DNA from: a virus
DNA: 64,000 bases
Strand: one strand, 5' to 3'
IMG/VR virus record: IMGVR_UViG_3300046517_002304
Location: 310,001-374,000 of that record
Part shown: positions 29,842 to 37,625 of the stretch, piece by piece
Layout: each line of letters opens with the position of its first letter
How positions within the stretch are numbered: the stretch's first letter is position 1
Translations under genes and position numbers: made by a program
Notes under the pieces: model-generated
Database searches by the model: none
The model's input: only the letters and a program-made list of their open reading frames with translations
What the model was told of the DNA's origin: nothing

Positions 29842-30157
29842 CTGTTGGCCTATCTACAAAAAAGGATTTTCCGCTTTCACAGACATAAATCTTTTGCTGA
29901 TTAAAAACCTTACAAGCATCCGTCAACAAACTTTTAAATGCCTTAAGTTTTGATTTCACGATACTCACATACAACACTCTACTGACATCCCATATCACAG
30001 ACCCCGCGTCAGATTTCCAGGTTCCCCGAACTTTGCCGGCGTAGGTTTCGCCTCCAGCTATATCCCTAAGCTTACCGCGAAACCGATCAAAATCGCTTTC
30101 ATCGTCCAGCGAATTTTTGCTACCGTTTATCGGAATTAGTATTCTATATTCGGTCAT
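29834..30157 (-). CDS. Hypothetical protein, 107 aa
   Basis: ATG at 30157 (MTEYRILIPINGSKNS), ten bases after the variant motif; the longer frame reading back through the motif is rejected. Two halves with strand-helix pattern, ending in YVCESGKSFFVDRPTDE. Function unknown. Confidence 0.7.
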   Translation of the reverse strand: MTEYRILIPINGSKNSLDDESDFDRFRGKLRDIAGGETYAGKVRGTWKSDAGSVIWDVSRVLYVSIVKSKLKAFKSLLTDACKVFNQQKIYVCESGKSFFVDRPTDE

Positions 30158-30167
30158 GGTGAGTGAT

Positions 30168-30179
30168 AAGGGATAACTA
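30168..30179 (-). promoter_or_regulatory. Boundary motif variant (two mismatches)
   Basis: TAGTTATCCCTT, 10 bases before the ATG at 30157. Its TAG ends 30177-30416. Confidence 0.6.
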
Positions 30180-30416
30180 ACGCCCCTCAATTTTCTCCGC
30201 GATTACTGACATCCACATAATAAGACACTGGCACAAATACCCAACTCCTGCAAGAGGCCAGCCAAAAATAGACCTGATGCACTTAAGCATCCATTGTGTA
30301 TCTTTCGGATAATTGACTAACCATCCACCAGAACCAACGAAAATCCCACCAGTGAATAGAAATAAAATCATGAGAATATAAAATGGAAGAGCTAGTGCTT
30401 TTCTTACGTATTGCAT
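30177..30416 (-). CDS. Membrane protein, 79 aa
   Basis: Two or three spans: ALPFYILMILFLFTGGIFVG and FGWPLAGVGYLCQCLIMWM. Stop in the boundary motif. Function unknown. Confidence 0.7.
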   Translation of the reverse strand: MQYVRKALALPFYILMILFLFTGGIFVGSGGWLVNYPKDTQWMLKCIRSIFGWPLAGVGYLCQCLIMWMSVIAEKIEGR

Positions 30417-30419
30417 TTT

Positions 30420-30659
30420 TTAGCTCGTCAGTTTGTAGCCATTTTTTTCAAGAAGCCATTTCAGATCATACGAATCAACCGACTGCTCCGCTGCATAGGT
30501 TTTAACCGTTAACTTATTGTCGTAATCCCAAAAATCCTTCATGAACCCAAGCTCAATACCATTGAGTTCAATAGTTGTGTATTTTGCCCAACCACCGAAA
30601 GGAAGCTTTCTTTTCGCTCCTTCTCGGATATGCAATTCGGTAAGTTTAATTGGTTTCAT
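30420..30659 (-). CDS. Hypothetical protein, 79 aa
   Basis: First gene of its unit. Starts MKPIKLTELHIREGAKRKLP; alpha/beta with YDLKWLLEKNGYKLTS at the end. Function unknown. Confidence 0.7.
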   Translation of the reverse strand: MKPIKLTELHIREGAKRKLPFGGWAKYTTIELNGIELGFMKDFWDYDNKLTVKTYAAEQSVDSYDLKWLLEKNGYKLTS

Positions 30660-30669
30660 GATGGGTCTT

Positions 30670-30681
30670 TATGGATAACTA
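30670..30681 (-). promoter_or_regulatory. Boundary motif, copy 21
   Basis: Exact copy, 10 bases before the ATG at 30659. Confidence 0.8.
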
Positions 30682-30714
30682 ATTTGGGGTCTGGTTCTCT
30701 AACCCACTCTATGG

Positions 30715-30921
30715 CTATTCGTCCTCACAGAGAATTTCACCATCCATAATTTCTATTTTTTCGTTACAAAAACAACATTCGCAAGTATACAAAACAGATA
30801 CATTGTTTTCATAAATTGATATCTTATTTAATGTCCCACCATTATGCGGGCATTTATGAGACTTAAGCCAACCTCGTATCATGTCCTGCTCTTTTTCAGG
30901 AAATAAATTATTGGTGCTCAT
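30715..30921 (-). CDS. Cys-rich hypothetical protein, 68 aa
   Basis: HKCPHNGG near residue 22 and YTCECCFCNEKIEIMDGEI near 46 give a possible zinc-binding set of Cys/His. ATGA overlap with 30918-31136. Function unknown. Confidence 0.65.
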   Translation of the reverse strand: MSTNNLFPEKEQDMIRGWLKSHKCPHNGGTLNKISIYENNVSVLYTCECCFCNEKIEIMDGEILCEDE

Positions 30922-31136
30922 TCGGCACTTCCAGTTAGAATAGAGAAGTCTTTAGGCAGATTAAATTCTTCTGCCGTATCTTTGCTTGGCGATGTTATGC
31001 CGGAAATGTTAACGAGTAATCCATGATCGGCAAACGCGCTAGGAAGCACGTAGAGAATCGCCGGACCATCCAGATTAGCATCTGGAATCGCATTGGCCGC
31101 GTCCCGCAGTTGCCTAAGAGTGATATTTTTTAACAT
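30918..31136 (-). CDS. Hypothetical protein, 72 aa
   Basis: Starts MLKNITLRQLRDAANAIPDA, a helix followed by strands (AILYVLPSAF, GLLVNISGIT). This layout recurs in phage proteins with LRxAxxxIPD. Overlaps 31114-31719 by 23 bases. Function unknown. Confidence 0.65.
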   Translation of the reverse strand: MLKNITLRQLRDAANAIPDANLDGPAILYVLPSAFADHGLLVNISGITSPSKDTAEEFNLPKDFSILTGSAE

Positions 31137-31719
31137 ATATCGCGGCCTTAATATGTGCTCGCTGTAGTTCAGTTAATTGATGCTGCGTATCAAGAATGGC
31201 CTGTAAATGATCTATATCACAGTCCACCAATCGCTTCCATCGGAAGTGCTCTTTGCCGCTCTTTCCGTAGGTTCCCCACAATTTAAACCCATTTTCATCT
31301 ACGTAAAATCCATCTACAACACGAAAAGGTTGCGCGGAATCATCTTCCTCTATTTCTTTAACTGGCGACTCTATTTTCACGCTAAGATGTTCAGGAAGTT
31401 CTGGAAACTTAATTGGTTGCCAGCAAATAACCGATCCATCTGGAAACGAACCCCATGACGACGAACGCCAGTGCATATTTTCATAACGTCCTTTACGAAC
31501 ATATGGTAAGTCTACATTTTCCGTATTGTGTTTAACAACTATAAAGCACTCTTCTTTATTGTCTGGCAATTCATCCTTGCAATAAATCCAGTCATCATTG
31601 CTAATTTCTGGAATATCCACTTTTACTTTAGGAGTATCGGCATTATTAGCCTTGCAGCCCCCAATAAATGGAAGCAGACCAGCCAACGGAAGCGATGATA
31701 GAAAATTTCTGCGTTTCAT
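31114..31719 (-). CDS. Tat-signal lipoprotein, 201 aa
   Basis: MKRRNFLSSLPLAGLLPFIGG then Cys at residue 22: a twin-arginine signal whose LPFIGGC end is also a lipobox, so the protein would be exported by Tat and lipid-anchored. No HRxDGPA repeats. The mature part has WIYCKDELPDNKEECFIVVK then GSVICWQPIKFPELP, like a DUF551-type fold, and a basic C-terminus. Role at the envelope unknown. Confidence 0.75.
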   Translation of the reverse strand: MKRRNFLSSLPLAGLLPFIGGCKANNADTPKVKVDIPEISNDDWIYCKDELPDNKEECFIVVKHNTENVDLPYVRKGRYENMHWRSSSWGSFPDGSVICWQPIKFPELPEHLSVKIESPVKEIEEDDSAQPFRVVDGFYVDENGFKLWGTYGKSGKEHFRWKRLVDCDIDHLQAILDTQHQLTELQRAHIKAAIYVKKYHS

Positions 31720-32135
31720 GATTTCTTGACATCCTTAACGAGTTCAGCCGCCTTCTCAATCAAGAAGACGTTTGGAGCTACGTAAGCTTTAAGCGCTGCC
31801 TTAGACGAAGAAAGGCCATTGGTTATGCAGATGGGGAATACTGCGGCAAAACTAATAACAAGAATTACAACAGAAATAATACCCTTTGCAAATCCAGTAT
31901 CGCTTACCCATTCGGACAACCATGCTTTTTTAACAATAAAATAAATCGCTACAACAGCAGCGGTAAAAAAGAATAAACAAAAACTTGCCTGCAAACAATT
32001 TGACCATATTTCCCAAGTAATAAACTGTTGGACGGTTTCTGGGATTTTATCCTCAGCGAACTCCGCTCCTTTCTTGCCGATAACTTCAAGATAGTCCAGA
32101 TACTTAACAAGCCGAACCTTAATTTCCTCGTTCAT
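31716..32135 (-). CDS. Membrane protein, 139 aa
   Basis: ATG at 32135 with GAGGAG seven bases upstream. Two spans: FCLFFFTAAVVAIYFIV and GIISVVILVISFAAVFPI, flanked by helical charged ends (AELVKDVKKS). ATGA with the Tat lipoprotein gene. Function unknown. Confidence 0.7.
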   Translation of the reverse strand: MNEEIKVRLVKYLDYLEVIGKKGAEFAEDKIPETVQQFITWEIWSNCLQASFCLFFFTAAVVAIYFIVKKAWLSEWVSDTGFAKGIISVVILVISFAAVFPICITNGLSSSKAALKAYVAPNVFLIEKAAELVKDVKKS

Positions 32136-32430
32136 AGTACTCCTCAATTTTCTTGTTAGAAAGATTGTCTGCGATTGACCTTAATAATTCTTTTTCAGAT
32201 GTTAATATCAAAATTTTATCACCGTCAATTAAACGATAGAACACGAAGCTCTCTTCGCCTATATTAACGCCAGGAAAAACTCTCTTAGACTGCATCTTTT
32301 CAACGGCTTCAATAATCAAATGATTAAGAGCAAACTTACCATATCCAATAGTGGATAGATGGAGAGTTTCCTTAAAAATAGTAGGCAGTAATTCAAGGAC
32401 TGCCTTATGTACTTTTTCAATCGGCGTCAT
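32119..32430 (-). CDS. Hypothetical protein, 103 aa
   Basis: Starts MTPIEKVHKAVLELLPTIFK; helical first half, strands FVFYRLIDGDKILILTSEKE, then a helix. Resembles a small sensor or chaperone-like fold but no family is certain. Confidence 0.65.
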   Translation of the reverse strand: MTPIEKVHKAVLELLPTIFKETLHLSTIGYGKFALNHLIIEAVEKMQSKRVFPGVNIGEESFVFYRLIDGDKILILTSEKELLRSIADNLSNKKIEEYYERGN

Positions 32431-32438
32431 GTTTTACT

Positions 32439-32648
32439 TTAAAGAAGAGCAGCAAGCTTTTTAAGCTGGGAAACAGTGATATATGAATCGTTATCATCCG
32501 GTTCGATATAACATTTATCACCGACTTTAACCTCAGAAAAAGAATCGTCGGCATCTTTCCAAATAAATGATTCGTCAATCAAATAAATTCTTTGACCATG
32601 CTTAACAGCATATGTTAAGCCGAATCTAGCTATAGCGGTGCCATTCAT
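32439..32648 (-). CDS. Hypothetical protein, 69 aa
   Basis: Starts MNGTAIARFGLTYAVKHGQR; beta-strand pattern with KVGDKCYIEPDD and a C-terminal helix QLKKLAALL. Function unknown. Confidence 0.65.
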   Translation of the reverse strand: MNGTAIARFGLTYAVKHGQRIYLIDESFIWKDADDSFSEVKVGDKCYIEPDDNDSYITVSQLKKLAALL

Positions 32649-32651
32649 TTT

Positions 32652-32888
32652 TCACCAAGAGATTGAGTAAACTTGCGTCTGGCTTTCGTCATCAGGCGTT
32701 TTATATACATGCAAACCATTGTCTTTAAGCATCTTCACTACAGCATCATTATAAAGATAAAAACCACTCACAGAATTCTCTTGTGTTATGGCATAATCTA
32801 TAAGATTAGAAATAATTCCAATACACAGTTTGGTATCATCATCTTCTGGAAGAACAGAGATATTTGTAAGTAAATCAGCTAAATTCAT
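32652..32888 (-). CDS. MNLADLL family protein, 78 aa (family D)
   Basis: ATG at 32888 in ATGA overlap with the next copy. MNLADLLTNISVLPEDDDTK, a central helix and a C-terminal YSISW. First of three tandem paralogs (with 32885-33109 and 33143-33379). Function unknown. Confidence 0.7.
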   Translation of the reverse strand: MNLADLLTNISVLPEDDDTKLCIGIISNLIDYAITQENSVSGFYLYNDAVVKMLKDNGLHVYKTPDDESQTQVYSISW

Positions 32889-33109
32889 GACCACTTAACC
32901 ATTGTGCCGTATTTTTTAACATTAATAACAAGACCCTCAAACTGGAGAGAGTTTGTTTCTTTGTCTCCAATTTTTTGCTCTAGCTCAGTGAAATTCTGTC
33001 CAGTAGATGCACAAGAAAACAAAATAGACACTGTGCCAAGCAAGGACTTCAAGTCCGGGTTGTCCTTTGATTCTTTGCTTATTTTTCGGAGTAAATCGGC
33101 CAAATTCAT
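32885..33109 (-). CDS. MNLADLL family protein, 74 aa (family D)
   Basis: MNLADLLRKISKESKDNPDL, a central helix and a C-terminal strand ending VKWS. Tandem paralog of its two neighbours. Function unknown. Confidence 0.7.
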   Translation of the reverse strand: MNLADLLRKISKESKDNPDLKSLLGTVSILFSCASTGQNFTELEQKIGDKETNSLQFEGLVINVKKYGTMVKWS

Positions 33110-33142
33110 AGTTCGGCAATTATAGCAGAATAAATGGTTCTG

Positions 33143-33379
33143 TCAATCCCAAGAAAGAGTGTATGACTGTTTATTTTCATCAAATACCGGCGGGGAAATT
33201 CTAACTCCTTCGTCAACTAACATATCATATACTTTACGGGATGCGATATACATATCTGTAGCAAGCATGCCATTTGCAGAATACTGAATAAGCACGCCAG
33301 CAATTTTATTGAACACTTGAATATCCTTTTCATCTTCGTGAAGATGACTCAATTTTTTTAAATAGTCTGCCATCTTCAT
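33143..33379 (-). CDS. MNLADLL family protein, 78 aa (family D)
   Basis: MKMADYLKKLSHLHEDEKDI, KIAGVLIQYSANGMLATDMY, ending SYTLSWD. Third tandem copy. Function unknown. Confidence 0.7.
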   Translation of the reverse strand: MKMADYLKKLSHLHEDEKDIQVFNKIAGVLIQYSANGMLATDMYIASRKVYDMLVDEGVRISPPVFDENKQSYTLSWD

Positions 33380-33381
33380 GG

Positions 33382-33540
33382 TCAGCCTCGTTTGCTATTC
33401 TGTATTTCGGCAACAGCCCTTTTGTAAACATCTGTATTATGGTCAATAGGATGCTTTTTGTGTCCATGAACGTCCAGGGACACAAACGCCAGTGTTCCCA
33501 CCACTAAAATCAAACAGCAAATGAAAAAAGTGATTGCCAT
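33382..33540 (-). CDS. Small membrane protein, 52 aa
   Basis: Read in the gap with AAAGGA upstream. N-terminal span ITFFICCLILVVGTLAFVSL, then a His/Lys-rich tail (HGHKKHPIDHNTDVYKRA). Function unknown. Confidence 0.7.
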   Translation of the reverse strand: MAITFFICCLILVVGTLAFVSLDVHGHKKHPIDHNTDVYKRAVAEIQNSKRG

Positions 33541-33549
33541 GATGGTCCT

Positions 33550-33825
33550 TTATGAGGATTTTCTGCCGATATAGGTATAAGAAAAAAATGCATAGATGAA
33601 TATAGCCAGCAAAACGTCCTTCCATGGATGAAAGAAGAACGCCGCAGCGAAATCACCAACAACAAATAATCCTAAAATAATAGAAATAAAGAATCCTGAC
33701 GGATTACACCCCGGCTCCAAACCGCCCTTCATAAGCGAAGGGTAAAAAACTCCCAAAAAGGCAGTAGGGAGTAATCCAATCATAGAAAGAGCCAACAAAA
33801 TTTGCATAGCTATTGGTCCCATCAT
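33550..33825 (-). CDS. Membrane protein, 91 aa
   Basis: Three spans: MQILLALSMIGLLPTAFLGV, FFISIILGLFVVGDFAAAFF and DVLLAIFIYAFFSYTYIG. ATGA with the next upstream gene. Function unknown. Confidence 0.75.
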   Translation of the reverse strand: MMGPIAMQILLALSMIGLLPTAFLGVFYPSLMKGGLEPGCNPSGFFISIILGLFVVGDFAAAFFFHPWKDVLLAIFIYAFFSYTYIGRKSS

Positions 33826-34445
33826 TCATCTCCTTCAACTGAAGCAAGTTCTTCCTCGGCAGTTGCTTTTTCCATGAATTTTTCGTCTTCCGCTACAACG
33901 TCTTCGTCGGTCTTGACGTTTTGGTATGGTCTAGACAACCACCAAGCACAACTCAAATCGCTGCATTTTCTAACTTCTTGAGTCTGAAAACTTGTACACA
34001 TAAGACAATTCAGTTTCTTAGAAGCATTTGTGCTGCCTTTAACAACAAGATCAACAAGAGGCAAGTACTGTTGCTTGTTATGCGAAACACAAACCTGCTT
34101 CATTGCACTGACGGCGGCATTGTATTTCGGATTTTTCTTAAACTTTTCGCCTCTACTTTTACGGTCTTTCCTTCCGTCAAGCATCGCCTGCTTATGCTCT
34201 GGCGACATTTTCACGCCAGCAGCACGACCACGCTTACCGGGAACCGTCTTTACCACAATCTTCCAATCACGGATTCGCAGCAACACAACCGAAAAAGTAA
34301 TCGGCTTAGGAGGCGACATTTTATTATAAATGTCGGCCACCTTTGTGGCCAAAATACTGTTATTCGCAAGACCACCATTTGCTTCAGCAGAAGTAATGGC
34401 AGCTTCAAATTTCTTTCGATCAACAGGGATTACGGCTCGGCTCAT
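33822..34445 (-). CDS. Basic protein with a C-terminal zinc ribbon, 207 aa
   Basis: Middle part is strongly basic (PGKRGRAAGVKMSPEHKQAM, RKDRKSRGEKFKKNPKY). A CLMCTSFQTQEVRKC segment with CSDLSCAWWLSRPYQ gives a four-Cys zinc site, followed by an acidic tail. This looks like a DNA- or RNA-binding protein. First gene of its unit, 32 bases after the motif at 34478. Confidence 0.7.
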   Translation of the reverse strand: MSRAVIPVDRKKFEAAITSAEANGGLANNSILATKVADIYNKMSPPKPITFSVVLLRIRDWKIVVKTVPGKRGRAAGVKMSPEHKQAMLDGRKDRKSRGEKFKKNPKYNAAVSAMKQVCVSHNKQQYLPLVDLVVKGSTNASKKLNCLMCTSFQTQEVRKCSDLSCAWWLSRPYQNVKTDEDVVAEDEKFMEKATAEEELASVEGDE

Positions 34446-34477
34446 GATTGTTCCTTTATTGGAAGATTATGCCGTGA

Positions 34478-34489
34478 TATGGATAACTA
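34478..34489 (-). promoter_or_regulatory. Boundary motif, copy 22
   Basis: Exact copy, 32 bases before the ATG at 34445, after the TAA of 34493-34687. Confidence 0.8.
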
Positions 34490-34492
34490 TTA

Positions 34493-34687
34493 TTACATCC
34501 AATACCAGCAAGCACCACAGACAACTAAAATAGTTGTAATCAGTCCAATCAATGCACAGGTAGCCAGTCCGCATCCATCCCGACTCTCAATCGGAACAAA
34601 TACGCTTATCAACATTGTTGGTAGAAAACCAACGGCTAGGAAAAAATACCACAACGGTGTCAAGATAAAATTAGCGATGAATCCCAT
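34493..34687 (-). CDS. Membrane protein, 64 aa
   Basis: Two spans: LTPLWYFFLAVGFLPTMLIS and ALIGLITTILVVCGACWYW. Last gene of a long unit. Function unknown. Confidence 0.7.
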   Translation of the reverse strand: MGFIANFILTPLWYFFLAVGFLPTMLISVFVPIESRDGCGLATCALIGLITTILVVCGACWYWM

Positions 34688-34690
34688 GAT

Positions 34691-35209
34691 TTACTCCAAG
34701 TTGATTGTTAGCCCCATTGATTGCATTTTAAGCAACGCCTCCGCATTACCCATTGCATCATCAACGGGATGATGCGTATGTTTGGTTTTTCGTAAATGCT
34801 TGCAGTTAACAAACATGCTCTTGGCCATTCCCTTATAAAGAGAATTAAGGTTGGTTGACGAATGGCCGAATGGATTGCTTCCAAGAATATCATGAAAATA
34901 ATAATTAACAAACTGCCAGTCAAATCCGTTGTTATCAGAAATAAATCTCGGATGCTCTTTATTGTGGGCCTTGATCCATTCTGCAAATGCCTTCATACCA
35001 AAAACCGCACCAGGGAAAGTCAGCGTTTTCTCTCTGGTTAAGCCACTAACGGCCAATGCTTCTGGAACAAACTTATCTGAAATTGGACAAAACTCAGCAT
35101 AAAAAGTTTTGTCCAACTTTGAATCAACTAAAACCGCACCAAGTTGCACCATGGAGTATAATCCAGGTGCCGGGCCGTCTGATTCAATGTCAACCATTAT
35201 CCAAGACAT
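34691..35209 (-). CDS. DnaQ-like 3'-5' exonuclease, 172 aa
   Basis: DEDDh signature: MVDIESDGPAPGLYSMVQLG (motif I, D and E), SDNNGFDWQFVNYYF (motif II, D), and HHPVDDAMGNAEALL (motif III, H and D). Single-domain proteins of this type are RNase T or oligoribonuclease-like, or proofreading-type exonucleases. Substrate (DNA or RNA) cannot be told; the RNA-ligase gene close upstream favours a role in RNA trimming. Confidence 0.85.
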   Translation of the reverse strand: MSWIMVDIESDGPAPGLYSMVQLGAVLVDSKLDKTFYAEFCPISDKFVPEALAVSGLTREKTLTFPGAVFGMKAFAEWIKAHNKEHPRFISDNNGFDWQFVNYYFHDILGSNPFGHSSTNLNSLYKGMAKSMFVNCKHLRKTKHTHHPVDDAMGNAEALLKMQSMGLTINLE

Positions 35210-35212
35210 TTT

Positions 35213-35386
35213 CTACATCCTTATCATGTATGTGAGTGTTAGAAACAGTATCAAGAATCCCACAAACCCAGATGCAATAACATCATTATTTTCCACGGTC
35301 TGAATTCGGAACAAAGTGAAAAACAAATGCACCGGCAATAGTCCCACAAGAATGCACGGCAATACCAAGCATGTTATTAAATACAC
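35213..35386 (-). CDS. Membrane protein, 57 aa
   Basis: Read in the gap. GTG start shares a base with the TAG of 35386-35505 (TAGTG), with AGGAG six bases upstream. Spans YLITCLVLPCILVGLLPVHL and GFVGFLILFLTLTYMI. Function unknown. Confidence 0.7.
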   Translation of the reverse strand: MYLITCLVLPCILVGLLPVHLFFTLFRIQTVENNDVIASGFVGFLILFLTLTYMIRM

Positions 35387-35505
35387 TAAAAACTCCTAAA
35401 CAAAAACCAAACGGCTAATCCAAAAACAATGATACAATAAAACATAAATTCGGGAGAGAATCTTTGTGCAATCCACATTGCGATGATTGAAAGTTTTTTT
35501 AGCAT
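35386..35505 (-). CDS. Small membrane protein, 39 aa, inside the ligase 3' end
   Basis: ATG at 35505 (MLKKLSIIAMWIAQRFS) with GGAACG upstream, then span FMFYCIIVFGLAVWFLF. It lies in another frame inside the last 110 bases of the RNA-ligase frame. The TAGTG junction with 35213-35386 supports it as a real gene. Confidence 0.55.
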   Translation of the reverse strand: MLKKLSIIAMWIAQRFSPEFMFYCIIVFGLAVWFLFRSF

Positions 35506-36151
35506 GATTTCGTTCCCAAAATTGAGTCCATTGATCCGTATAAACTCGTTTTAATTCTTCTCTATAAGCTTGAGTTTTAATTTTAAACATCTTAAGATGA
35601 TGGCCAGAACCAATCTTGGCTACAATGCCTTCGGGAATTCTTGTTTTAACCGGATACTTTGACTCAATACTGAACGTTCCATCTTGAACTGATTTAATAA
35701 ATTCTTGATTTAGATTGCCGACATAAACCAATTCCGCTACAGGCATTCCTCCGAATACATCGTGAAACTCTTTCGGGGAAACAAAACCCTTTTTGTGAAC
35801 ATTAACATCAAACATAACCACATCATACTTCTTATCAGGCAGATGACTACCGGCAAAAGAACCATCACCAAAAAACTCTCCATAAACGGTTATACTTTGT
35901 GCTCCACGAAATAGTTTTTCTTTCTTAAAAATACGGTGTAATTCATCTGCATGTTTATTAAGAAATAAGGGAATCGCTGGACCATAAATCGGTTCATTTT
36001 CATCCATAAGACGATGTCTTAAACCAAATTTATAAAAACCATTTCTTGGCGACCATTCATATCTGGTTGAACTACCGTCCATTTTAATCGTCGCGTAGCA
36101 AAAAGCATGCTCGGCCTTAGACGAACCAGCGATAGACGGGTACTCTTTCAC
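35396..36151 (-). CDS. RNA ligase (nucleotidyltransferase), 251 aa as read
   Basis: Motif I TIKMDGSSTRYEW (Lys23, the adenylation site), then GEFFGD (motif III), DVVMFDVNV (IIIa), EGIVAKIG (IV) and LKMFKIKT (V): the full set of covalent nucleotidyltransferase motifs. Seals nicked or broken RNA through ligase-AMP. The last 33 residues look unlike a ligase and overlap the 39-aa membrane gene, so the 3' end may hold a frameshift (a run of seven A lies there). A short C-terminus after motif V fits Rnl2/Rnl5-like minimal ligases. Confidence 0.8.
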   Translation of the reverse strand: MKEYPSIAGSSKAEHAFCYATIKMDGSSTRYEWSPRNGFYKFGLRHRLMDENEPIYGPAIPLFLNKHADELHRIFKKEKLFRGAQSITVYGEFFGDGSFAGSHLPDKKYDVVMFDVNVHKKGFVSPKEFHDVFGGMPVAELVYVGNLNQEFIKSVQDGTFSIESKYPVKTRIPEGIVAKIGSGHHLKMFKIKTQAYREELKRVYTDQWTQFWERNHAKKTFNHRNVDCTKILSRIYVLLYHCFWISRLVFV

Positions 36152-36399
36152 GGCTTCACATCCGAATTTGCATCGGGCGATGTTCTGGCTTCATGGCTTT
36201 CTTTATTCTTCCAAATGTATTTGGCGCGCTTTAAATCACGCAGCAATTGTTTGGCGATTGTCTTTTCATCCTTAGTATAAAAATGTTCGTTATACATCAG
36301 CATATCTTTCAGCGCCCTTTTAATAATGTTCTTTTCGATATTATAGATATACTGAAATCTAGATAACCGAGGACGGCGGGGTTTGCTTTCAGGGGTCAT
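36148..36399 (-). CDS. Small basic protein, 83 aa
   Basis: Very basic helical protein (MTPESKPRRPRLSRFQYIYN, KTIAKQLLRDLKRAKYIWKN). ATGA with both neighbours. Likely nucleic-acid binding; next to the ligase. Function unknown. Confidence 0.65.
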   Translation of the reverse strand: MTPESKPRRPRLSRFQYIYNIEKNIIKRALKDMLMYNEHFYTKDEKTIAKQLLRDLKRAKYIWKNKESHEARTSPDANSDVKP

Positions 36400-36671
36400 T
36401 CTATGTTCGCTTCTTTAACGGCAAGTAGCAATGTTTCTGATTCATTGATCCAGGATATTTTTAATTTCTTAATCTCTTCCTTTAAACAATATTTTAAAGA
36501 GGCCGTACGATCAATGAACCCGCTTAATGATGAACGCTGGCAATCTAATCCTATAGAAATAAATTGACTGCTGTATCTTAAATTAATGTATAATTTGCCA
36601 AGCATGTAAGTATATTCGCCAATATTTTTGAACCCGATTGAAATAAGATAATTTTTATTATGCTTTTCCAT
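36396..36671 (-). CDS. Family C protein, 91 aa
   Basis: MEKHNKNYLISIGFKNIGEY, then a beta-strand pair and a C-terminal helix. Member of a seven-copy family marked by an acidic start, [YF]L..[LIV]GF near residue 10, and a Lys-rich helix near 65. Function unknown. Confidence 0.7.
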   Translation of the reverse strand: MEKHNKNYLISIGFKNIGEYTYMLGKLYINLRYSSQFISIGLDCQRSSLSGFIDRTASLKYCLKEEIKKLKISWINESETLLLAVKEANIE

Positions 36672-36673
36672 AA

Positions 36674-36955
36674 CTACACTTTCGGTATTTGACTAATGGC
36701 ACTAACTAAATCATCTATGCTAGCCAAAATTCTAATGCGTAAATTTTTAACAGTATCTTTAACAAATGTCGGACTAATTGGTTCCTTAGTAGAAAAAGCG
36801 CCACTTTGAACTGGTTTATCCCCCGCAAATAGATAAACATACCCGAAGTTTAATGTATGAGTTGCCAGATCAAACCGAACACTATTCTTAGTATAACAAA
36901 GAGTCCCTGTTTTTTTAAACCCTAAGTCTATTAACTGCTTTACTATTTCTTCCAT
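36674..36955 (-). CDS. Family C protein, 93 aa
   Basis: MEEIVKQLIDLGFKKTGTLC, strands, then LRIRILASIDDLVSAI. The N-terminus is close to that of 37097-37375 (GFTKTGTYSF). Function unknown. Confidence 0.7.
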   Translation of the reverse strand: MEEIVKQLIDLGFKKTGTLCYTKNSVRFDLATHTLNFGYVYLFAGDKPVQSGAFSTKEPISPTFVKDTVKNLRIRILASIDDLVSAISQIPKV

Positions 36956-37089
36956 TACAATTTTGCCTCACTAATAGCATCAACTACTGTGCCAAATTCA
37001 CTGACATGCACATTAATATGATTACGATGATAGGACTTCCAAGCAGGCAAAAACCCAAGCCCTACTAAATAATCATTAATTTCTTTCAT
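36955..37089 (-). CDS. Shortened family C protein, 44 aa
   Basis: Read in the gap; TAATG overlap with 36674-36955. MKEINDYLVGLGFLPAWKSY keeps the family N-terminus, and VDAISEAKL keeps the end, but the middle third is missing: an internally deleted copy. Confidence 0.6.
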   Translation of the reverse strand: MKEINDYLVGLGFLPAWKSYHRNHINVHVSEFGTVVDAISEAKL

Positions 37090-37096
37090 TATAACC

Positions 37097-37375
37097 TCAA
37101 AACGACGGAGAGTTCTGAATAGTCTCTATAGTTTTAGCAACAGAGTTTAACGTTTCTAATTTTATTTTTTTAATAAACTCCGGAAGCATTTCACGAAATA
37201 CGCTTTTGCAGTTAATTACTCTTGAAGCCGTGATCACTCCAACGCCATCTTTTAAATAAATCATTCCTTCATCTTTACCCCACCCGAGGTTAACAAGCAT
37301 GCTTCCTTTTTGGAACGAATAGGTGCCCGTTTTAGTAAAACCCACTTCAATTAAATATTGGATGTTATCTTCCAC
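37097..37375 (-). CDS. Family C protein, 92 aa
   Basis: MEDNIQYLIEVGFTKTGTYS, strands (SMLVNLGWG, GMIYLKDGVG), then IKLETLNSVAKTIETI. The start is nearly identical to that of 37915-38199. Function unknown. Confidence 0.7.
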   Translation of the reverse strand: MEDNIQYLIEVGFTKTGTYSFQKGSMLVNLGWGKDEGMIYLKDGVGVITASRVINCKSVFREMLPEFIKKIKLETLNSVAKTIETIQNSPSF

Positions 37376-37377
37376 AA

Positions 37378-37623
37378 TTACCTCACATAAGAATCAAAAA
37401 TTTGCCATTTACCATTTATAAACTTGCCGTATATCGCTTTTTCATCTGTTCCTTCGCACTCAGCAAAAAATCTAGGACAATCAGCAGCATACAAAGTTTT
37501 GTTTAAGACCTTAAAAGGACGTAAACCAAGACAAGATGTATTGCGCTTATCATCCACCCATATAATATCACCTACGTTTACTTTTGTGATTAACTCCCTT
37601 TCAAGAGAATATTTAAATATCAT
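37378..37623 (-). CDS. Hypothetical protein, 81 aa
   Basis: Starts MIFKYSLERELITKVNVGDI; beta-rich (DIIWVDDKRNTSCLGLRPFK) like a small barrel. Not recognisable as a toxin or RNase. Function unknown. Confidence 0.65.
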   Translation of the reverse strand: MIFKYSLERELITKVNVGDIIWVDDKRNTSCLGLRPFKVLNKTLYAADCPRFFAECEGTDEKAIYGKFINGKWQIFDSYVR

Positions 37624-37625
37624 AA

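Noticed and set aside
33921-34772. 283-codon plus-strand frame
   Set aside because: Antisense to two coupled minus-strand genes and across the motif at 34478; no family signal.
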